From Leptospira broomii serovar Hurstbridge str. 5399 (GTDB lineage Bacteria; Spirochaetota; Leptospiria; Leptospirales; Leptospiraceae): a stretch of 64,000 bases of DNA. The position numbers and the translations under genes are program-made. The notes under the pieces were generated by a model. That model was given only the letters and a program-made list of their open reading frames with translations, searched no databases and was not told the DNA's origin. Positions 59,366 through 64,000 of the stretch are shown piece after piece; within the stretch, counting starts at the first letter, position 1; the number at the start of each line of letters is the position of its first letter. The stretch lies in contig NZ_AHMO02000008.1 in NCBI RefSeq assembly GCF_000243715.2, positions 1 through 64,000 of the forward strand, written 5' to 3'.

Positions 59366-60656
59366 ATGATGACTTTCCCCGCCCGCCGAGAGGAACGCCC
59401 TTATCCGTTGAATATGCAGAATTTCGAATGGAGTCCCAAACTTTCTGATCCAATTCCGGGTAGTACGATTCGTAATCGCTATCATACGGTTCCGGGCTCA
59501 AATGATAGGTTCCATGAATCGCGGAACGAAACACATGAGTTTTCGATTCCTTATGGAAACCCAAATACCAATTCGGACCCAAAGTAATTTTCCCGCCGCC
59601 TCCGGGTAAATCGTTCACGAACTGGGGAATTCCCATGCCGCCGATTTTTCCCCTCATATATTCCAATATCTGAATTCCCTTATAGAGGGGAGTTCTAAAT
59701 CCTCTGGATCCTGGAATCAATTCCGGATCGTACATGTAATAGGCCCGAATTCGCAATTCTAAGAGTTTTTTGTGCAGCCTCAACATCGACTCACCATCGT
59801 CGTTAATTCCCTTTAAGATCACGCACTGGTTTCCGATATTGACTCCTGCCTTTAATAACCGAAGCACCGCTTCTTTAGCTTCGGAAGTGCATTCCTTTTC
59901 ATGATTGAACTGAGTATTACAAAAAATAGATAAATTGTCCGTATTATGAGATTCAATCATTTTACAAAGTTCTGAAGTAATTCGCATCGGTAGCGTGACA
60001 GGGTTCCTGGTTCCGATGCGACATACCTTTACATGAGAGATTTTTTCCAAATTTTCAAGGATCGTATCGATCTTTGCGTCGGACAGATTCAACGGATCAC
60101 CGCCTGAAATAACGACGTCCGAGATTTCAGGATTTGCTTTTATATAGGCAAAGCAAGCTTCGAGATCGATAATTTCCATCCGTTCAAAACTATCGGAGAC
60201 TTTACGTCCTCGCATACAATGTCTGCAATAAACTGAACATTCATGGTTGGAAAATAATAAAACCCGGTCCGGATACATATGGGTAAGACCTTTTACCGGA
60301 GAAAGACTCTCCTCATGAAGTGGGTCCAAAGCTTCTTCCGGCGCAAAAAAAGCCTCCTCTCTCTGAGGGACGATCATTTTACGTATCGGGCATTGAGGAT
60401 CGAAAGGATCGGATAGAGAGAGATAGTAAGGACTCGCGCCCACGTTCAAACGAATCGTTTCTTGAATACCATGTCGTTCGGACTCGGTTAATTCAAAATA
60501 AAGATTCAAATCCCCGGCTTGAATTCGGTTGCGTAACTGAGCTTTATAATCGGACCACTCGAAAGAAGAGAACAATCTCTTACGAGCTTTCGACGGCAAG
60601 GCCGCGTCTTCTTCTACTGGATTTTCAATGAACTTTCTCATAGCGGCTTTCTCCAT
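59355..60656 (-). CDS. kamA: lysine-2,3-aminomutase-family radical SAM enzyme
   Basis: The product has 433 residues. The cluster motif [12 protein letters not shown] places Cys at 140, 144 and 147. DLPGGGGK holds the PLP-phosphate site (Asp349, Lys356). The lysine-binding Asp found as QCDL in the clostridial enzyme is here PEL (Glu312), so the substrate may differ. Such enzymes move the alpha-amino group to the beta position. The ATG at 60656 has AAGGAGG only two bases upstream, so the ATG at 60641 is a real alternative start. First gene of the operon. Confidence 0.85.
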   Translation of the reverse strand: MEKAAMRKFIENPVEEDAALPSKARKRLFSSFEWSDYKAQLRNRIQAGDLNLYFELTESERHGIQETIRLNVGASPYYLSLSDPFDPQCPIRKMIVPQREEAFFAPEEALDPLHEESLSPVKGLTHMYPDRVLLFSNHECSVYCRHCMRGRKVSDSFERMEIIDLEACFAYIKANPEISDVVISGGDPLNLSDAKIDTILENLEKISHVKVCRIGTRNPVTLPMRITSELCKMIESHNTDNLSIFCNTQFNHEKECTSEAKEAVLRLLKAGVNIGNQCVILKGINDDGESMLRLHKKLLELRIRAYYMYDPELIPGSRGFRTPLYKGIQILEYMRGKIGGMGIPQFVNDLPGGGGKITLGPNWYLGFHKESKTHVFRSAIHGTYHLSPEPYDSDYESYYPELDQKVWDSIRNSAYSTDKGVPLGGRGKSSYEK

Positions 60657-60724
60657 TTCCTCCTTGAAGGACGGAAAATCAAGCGAAGGAAAAAAGGGAT
60701 GTCTTCAAATTTAGGCACAAAACT

Positions 60725-61408
60725 ATGGCCTTGTCCATGAATTGGAATCCTAAATTGATACGTGCCCTTGCCTTCGACGTTGACGGTACTTTATTTTCCT
60801 CGGAAGGAATTATTTTAGAAACCTATGCCGAAGCGATTCGCCGGTTTTCACTCGCATCCGGAATCCCTTTAGAAGTCCCGGATCGTGAGAAAATCATGCT
60901 TGAAATCGGAAAGCCGGTCAAAACCATTTTCTTGAATCTCGTTCCTCAGCTGATGGAATCCGAAAGGGATCAAATTTCCGATTCGGTATTGCATTTATTG
61001 GTGGATAAAATTCGCTCCGGAGAGGGAGAATTTTATCCTAAAGTTTTGGAAACCGTTTCTTCGCTAAAACAAAAAGGTTATCGAATCCTTGCGGCTTCGA
61101 ACGGACGTAGACCTTACGTTGAAACCATCCTCGAAGTCTCGGGAATTCTTTCCCTGTTCGATCCGATCCTAATTCTAGATAATATTTCCTTAAAAAGTAA
61201 AGCCGATCTCATTTCAAAATACTTGGTTGATTACGACCTTTCTCCGGAAACACTTTTGATGATCGGAGACCGCAGTTCCGACTATGAGGCGGCCCGAAAG
61301 AACCGATGTCCTTTTGCATTCTGTGCTTATGGACACGCACCTGCAGGAGAAATTCCGGATTGGGAAGTTTCCCTCGCCCAATTGAAAGATTTGGACAAGA
61401 TATTCTAA
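60725..61408 (+). CDS. HAD-family phosphatase (phosphoglycolate-phosphatase-like)
   Basis: The product has 227 residues. Motif I is [13 protein letters not shown], with the cap domain after it, [13 protein letters not shown] in the motif II region, and [17 protein letters not shown] as motif IV. It removes phosphate from a small metabolite. The 68-base gap to kamA, read divergently, must hold both promoters. Confidence 0.8.
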   Translation: MALSMNWNPKLIRALAFDVDGTLFSSEGIILETYAEAIRRFSLASGIPLEVPDREKIMLEIGKPVKTIFLNLVPQLMESERDQISDSVLHLLVDKIRSGEGEFYPKVLETVSSLKQKGYRILAASNGRRPYVETILEVSGILSLFDPILILDNISLKSKADLISKYLVDYDLSPETLLMIGDRSSDYEAARKNRCPFAFCAYGHAPAGEIPDWEVSLAQLKDLDKIF

Positions 61409-61422
61409 ATTGAGTAGCTCGA

Positions 61423-61755
61423 TGTAGGAGCTCCCGCATCGGCCAGTTCGATAATAAAGATTGCAAAAATACGGATTTTGTGCAATACGGGCGGGTACCG
61501 CCGCTGCGCTCCGGCCCCCGCCCAGGAAGGGCGGGGGCTCCCTGCCCTTTGCACATCGAGACAATCACCGACTAAACGAACATAGCGCAAAATACCGGGC
61601 CCATTTCCACGTATGACAAGCCAAAATTATGTAGGAGCTCCCACATCGGCCAGTTTGATAATAAAGATTGCAAAAATACGGATTTTGTGCGATGCGGGCG
61701 GGTACCGCCGCTACGCTCCGGCCCCCGCCCAGGAAGGGCGGGGGCTCCCTTCCCC
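61423..61755 (+). repeat. tandem pair of hairpin/palindrome repeat elements
   Basis: Two near-identical units start at 61423 and 61630 (period 207). Each begins TGTAGGAGCTCCC, continues with AATAAAGATTGCAAAAATAC, and ends in CGCTCCGGCCCCCGCCCAGG with a GC hairpin. They belong to the same family as the elements at 22.4, 36 and 47.3 kb. Together with flanking bases they occupy the 436-base gap before the GerMN gene. No coding sequence is supported there. Confidence 0.85.
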
Positions 61756-61844
61756 CGAGATTCTAAGATCGAAGATTTGCAGTTCCTTCAAGAAACCTTC
61801 TAAAAAGTGAGAAGAGCATTCCAAGAACTTCCGAAAATCTAACT

Positions 61845-62672
61845 GTGCCGGAATCGGAAAAACTAAAATCCCTATTATATGTCCTGACCGGGATTTTATT
61901 TGTCTTGGTTTTATTGGACAAATCTACCGGGGGAGGATTCCGATCCACTGAAAGCGGCGGGGATTCCGGTTTCTTTTCGAAATTCAATACGATCGGAAAA
62001 ACGACACCGCAACCTCCTCAATCCGCCTCCGGAAAACAGACCCACGAAGAAGTAATGGATAAGGCGGAAGATGAAATTCTTTCCGAATTGATGCAAAATG
62101 GGGGGCAAACAGTCGGCCAAAATTGGTCGGAAAGCGAGAGTACCGACTCGGACGATTTATTTATTCCGGTAGTTGATAGCCCGAAAGACGCAATTTCCGA
62201 ATCTTCAACCAACGGACAAATCCATCACGAACCTGGAGAAATCGAATTGTATTTTCTCAAATTTTATGGAAAGGGAAACAAAAGCCATTCAAGACTCGTC
62301 CAGGTTAAACGAAAGCACGTCTCCGGCGACAAGGTTCATTTCATTCTCCGAGAATTATCGAAAGGACCTGATCCGGATGAAAAAAGAAACGGTGTGCTCA
62401 ATGCCCTCCCCGCAAAATTCACCTACTCCAACGAATATTCCGTTGAGAACGGCATCTTGAGACTTTCCCTAGGAAGCGAATTCGAAACCGGGGCGGGACC
62501 GGAGTTACTAAAGGATCGTGTGGATCAACTCTGCTATAGCTTAATGGAAAATTTGAAAGTGAAAGGAATCCGTCTCTACATTAATGGTAAGAAAGTCCGC
62601 TCCTTAGGCGGTGTTGGATTCCCTATTCCTGATATACTTACCAAAAATCCTAGAAAAATTGCCGTATTATAA
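61845..62672 (+). CDS. GerMN-domain protein with N-terminal membrane anchor
   Basis: The product has 275 residues and starts at GTG. One hydrophobic segment at residues 8-24 anchors or exports it. A polar linker of about 100 residues follows. The C-terminal GerMN domain has HFILRELSKGPDPDE and LRLSLGSEFETGAGPELL, ending near RLYINGKKVRSLGG. GerMN domains occur in proteins attached to the cell envelope. The start is uncertain. Confidence 0.7.
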   Translation: MPESEKLKSLLYVLTGILFVLVLLDKSTGGGFRSTESGGDSGFFSKFNTIGKTTPQPPQSASGKQTHEEVMDKAEDEILSELMQNGGQTVGQNWSESESTDSDDLFIPVVDSPKDAISESSTNGQIHHEPGEIELYFLKFYGKGNKSHSRLVQVKRKHVSGDKVHFILRELSKGPDPDEKRNGVLNALPAKFTYSNEYSVENGILRLSLGSEFETGAGPELLKDRVDQLCYSLMENLKVKGIRLYINGKKVRSLGGVGFPIPDILTKNPRKIAVL

Positions 62673-62860
62673 TCCAAAAAAATCACTTTTTTGACACAAG
62701 GTTACGTTATCCGCGCTTCCTTATTTTATTTCCAAGGCAAATCAACGTTTTTTTGCTCTGTACAAAATTCTTTCTTGCTATAACGATTATTAGAATCGAA
62801 CCGTGGATCTTGGGACGGAAATTTCTCGGAATCCTTCCGGATCCAAGCGGAAAGAAAACA

Positions 62861-64000
62861 ATGGTTCAATGGTTTCCAGGTAGCGACCTTCGGGCCCGCC
62901 ACTTATTTAAGAGAATTCTATTTAACAACTATCCTAGTGAATTCATCGAAAGCAACTTGGCCGATATTCGGCAATCTCTCGCAATCCACTATTCCTTTTG
63001 TATTCTCATCACGTTCTTTACGTTTTTAATCCCTGATTCCAGAACCGTTAACGGGGAACCTCTATTTCTACTATATTCGAGTAGAATCACATTAGTGTTG
63101 CTTTCTCTCCTATTTCTCTGGAGAAATTCACTTAAGACAGATTGGAATCCTAAGAATATGGAATCCTATAAAGTATGGTCTTCCTCCGTTCTGCTTATTT
63201 CGTTTTTACCCTTCTTATATTTGGACGAAGTTCATTACGATATCTATCTTCACCAGGCGACCGCCATTCTTTTGAGTATGAACATTCTACTATGGTTAAC
63301 TACGACGACCGTTGTGTTGGTGAACCTCACATTCGGAATCGCTTTTTTCGGAATTTGCTATCTCTCCGATTCCCTATCCAACGCGTTCCAAGAATTTCCG
63401 ATCCTATTAACCTATATTTTCGTCGGAACTTTCGGAAACGTCATTATGAATTATTGGAGAATGATGGACTATCGGGATAAGAATAAACTTTCTCGAGCTG
63501 TGATTCGACTCCGAAAGAAAAACGATCAGATCAGAAGAATTTCCAGCGTGGACGACCTTACCGGCTTATACAACCGTAGATATCTAATCGAGCAATTCGA
63601 TATCTTCAAAAAAAGGGCCCGTCGATATAAATTCAATATGGCCCTTATTATTTTGGATATGGACCATTTAAAGGAAACAAACGATAAATTCGGACATATG
63701 GCAGGAGACGAAGCGTTGCAAACTCTTTCTGCAGTCATGAAATCCAGAGTCAGGGCCACGGATGTGTGCGCACGGATCGGCGGCGATGAATTTTGTATTC
63801 TCTTGGATTCGGTGGATCCGGAAGGACTAGAAATGCTTTGCGAATCTTTAAGAAAAGGCGTGGAGGCTCAACCATTATCAATCGAAGACGAGCATGGAAC
63901 TCCGGTGTTTATAACGATCTCGATCGGGGCCTCGATTCTACCGTTTAACGAAGATTTGACATTCGACGATCTATATCAGTCGATAGACTCGGCCCTTTAT
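62861..64000 (+). CDS. membrane diguanylate cyclase (GGDEF), 3' end outside the window
   Basis: The open frame from the ATG at 62861 (GGAAAG upstream) continues past the end of the window and gives 380 residues here. Five or six membrane helices occupy about residues 45-200. A short coiled-coil link follows, then the GGDEF domain with DDLTGLYNRR, LDMDHLKETNDKFGHMAGDE and CARIGGDEFCILL. All active-site residues are present, so it should make cyclic di-GMP. A TTG at 62810 is a weaker start. Confidence 0.9.
   Translation, partial: MVQWFPGSDLRARHLFKRILFNNYPSEFIESNLADIRQSLAIHYSFCILITFFTFLIPDSRTVNGEPLFLLYSSRITLVLLSLLFLWRNSLKTDWNPKNMESYKVWSSSVLLISFLPFLYLDEVHYDIYLHQATAILLSMNILLWLTTTTVVLVNLTFGIAFFGICYLSDSLSNAFQEFPILLTYIFVGTFGNVIMNYWRMMDYRDKNKLSRAVIRLRKKNDQIRRISSVDDLTGLYNRRYLIEQFDIFKKRARRYKFNMALIILDMDHLKETNDKFGHMAGDEALQTLSAVMKSRVRATDVCARIGGDEFCILLDSVDPEGLEMLCESLRKGVEAQPLSIEDEHGTPVFITISIGASILPFNEDLTFDDLYQSIDSALY

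Overview
The window looks like a chromosomal segment of a Leptospira species. The evidence is the spirochaete flagellar cluster (FlgG, FlgA, FlgH, FlgI, FlgJ), the moderate GC content, the leptospiral codon style, a DUF1564-like protein, a very large Leptospira-type exported protein, arsenosugar genes and hairpin-rich intergenic repeats. The exact species cannot be set from the sequence alone, but an intact kdp system and an arsenosugar pair fit a saprophytic or intermediate-clade species.

Layout. 1-6.3 kb: a 139-bp dispersed repeat, then a 1783-residue exported protein (minus strand) with a C-terminal HEVTH metallopeptidase-like end and a small overlapping downstream gene that may be its immunity partner. 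6.8-9.8 kb: a GT-C type membrane glycosyltransferase, a TPR lipoprotein and a membrane protein. 10.1-11.9 kb: an IS1595-like element with its 3' third duplicated in tandem, inserted against the end of a flagellar rod gene. 12.9-17.9 kb: a coupled four-gene operon of an ATP-grasp ligase, two methyltransferases and a YihY/BrkB membrane protein carrying an inserted beta-propeller. 17.9-21.9 kb: the flgGAHIJ operon. 22-25.4 kb: repeats, a lone DNA-methylase-like gene, and a lipoprotein resembling a class D beta-lactamase whose catalytic residues are gone. 25.6-35.6 kb: a CPA2 antiporter converging on the complete kdpFABCDE potassium system, including a 27-residue kdpF with a TTG start.

35.9-36.3 kb is a 177-bp tandem repeat that abuts an arsenosugar radical SAM gene (arsS) and its peroxidase-like partner. 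37.9-48.7 kb carries a DUF4395 protein, a GT-C glycosyltransferase, a class III nucleotide cyclase, a methyltransferase, an RND metal-efflux pump without its usual partners, a double-length ThyX and an M20 amidohydrolase. 48.7-53.5 kb: a DUF1564-like protein, an Xaa-Pro aminopeptidase, a heptosyltransferase-like GT9, a thiolase with Ser at the nucleophile position, and bacterioferritin. 53.5-57.6 kb: a THUMP-type rRNA methyltransferase preceded by about 400 residues of 11-residue repeats, an N-acetylglutamate synthase-like protein and a DCC-family protein. 57.6-60.7 kb: a compact operon of a lysine-aminomutase-like radical SAM enzyme, a D-Ala-D-Ala-ligase-like ATP-grasp enzyme and a haem-oxygenase-like diiron protein. 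This is the best candidate for an undescribed small-molecule pathway. The window ends with a HAD phosphatase, tandem hairpin repeats, a GerMN lipid-anchored or membrane protein and the first part of a membrane diguanylate cyclase.

The main themes are envelope and motility functions, ion homeostasis and small metabolic operons, with repeats placed mostly between genes. All functional calls come from reading motifs by eye; no database search was run.
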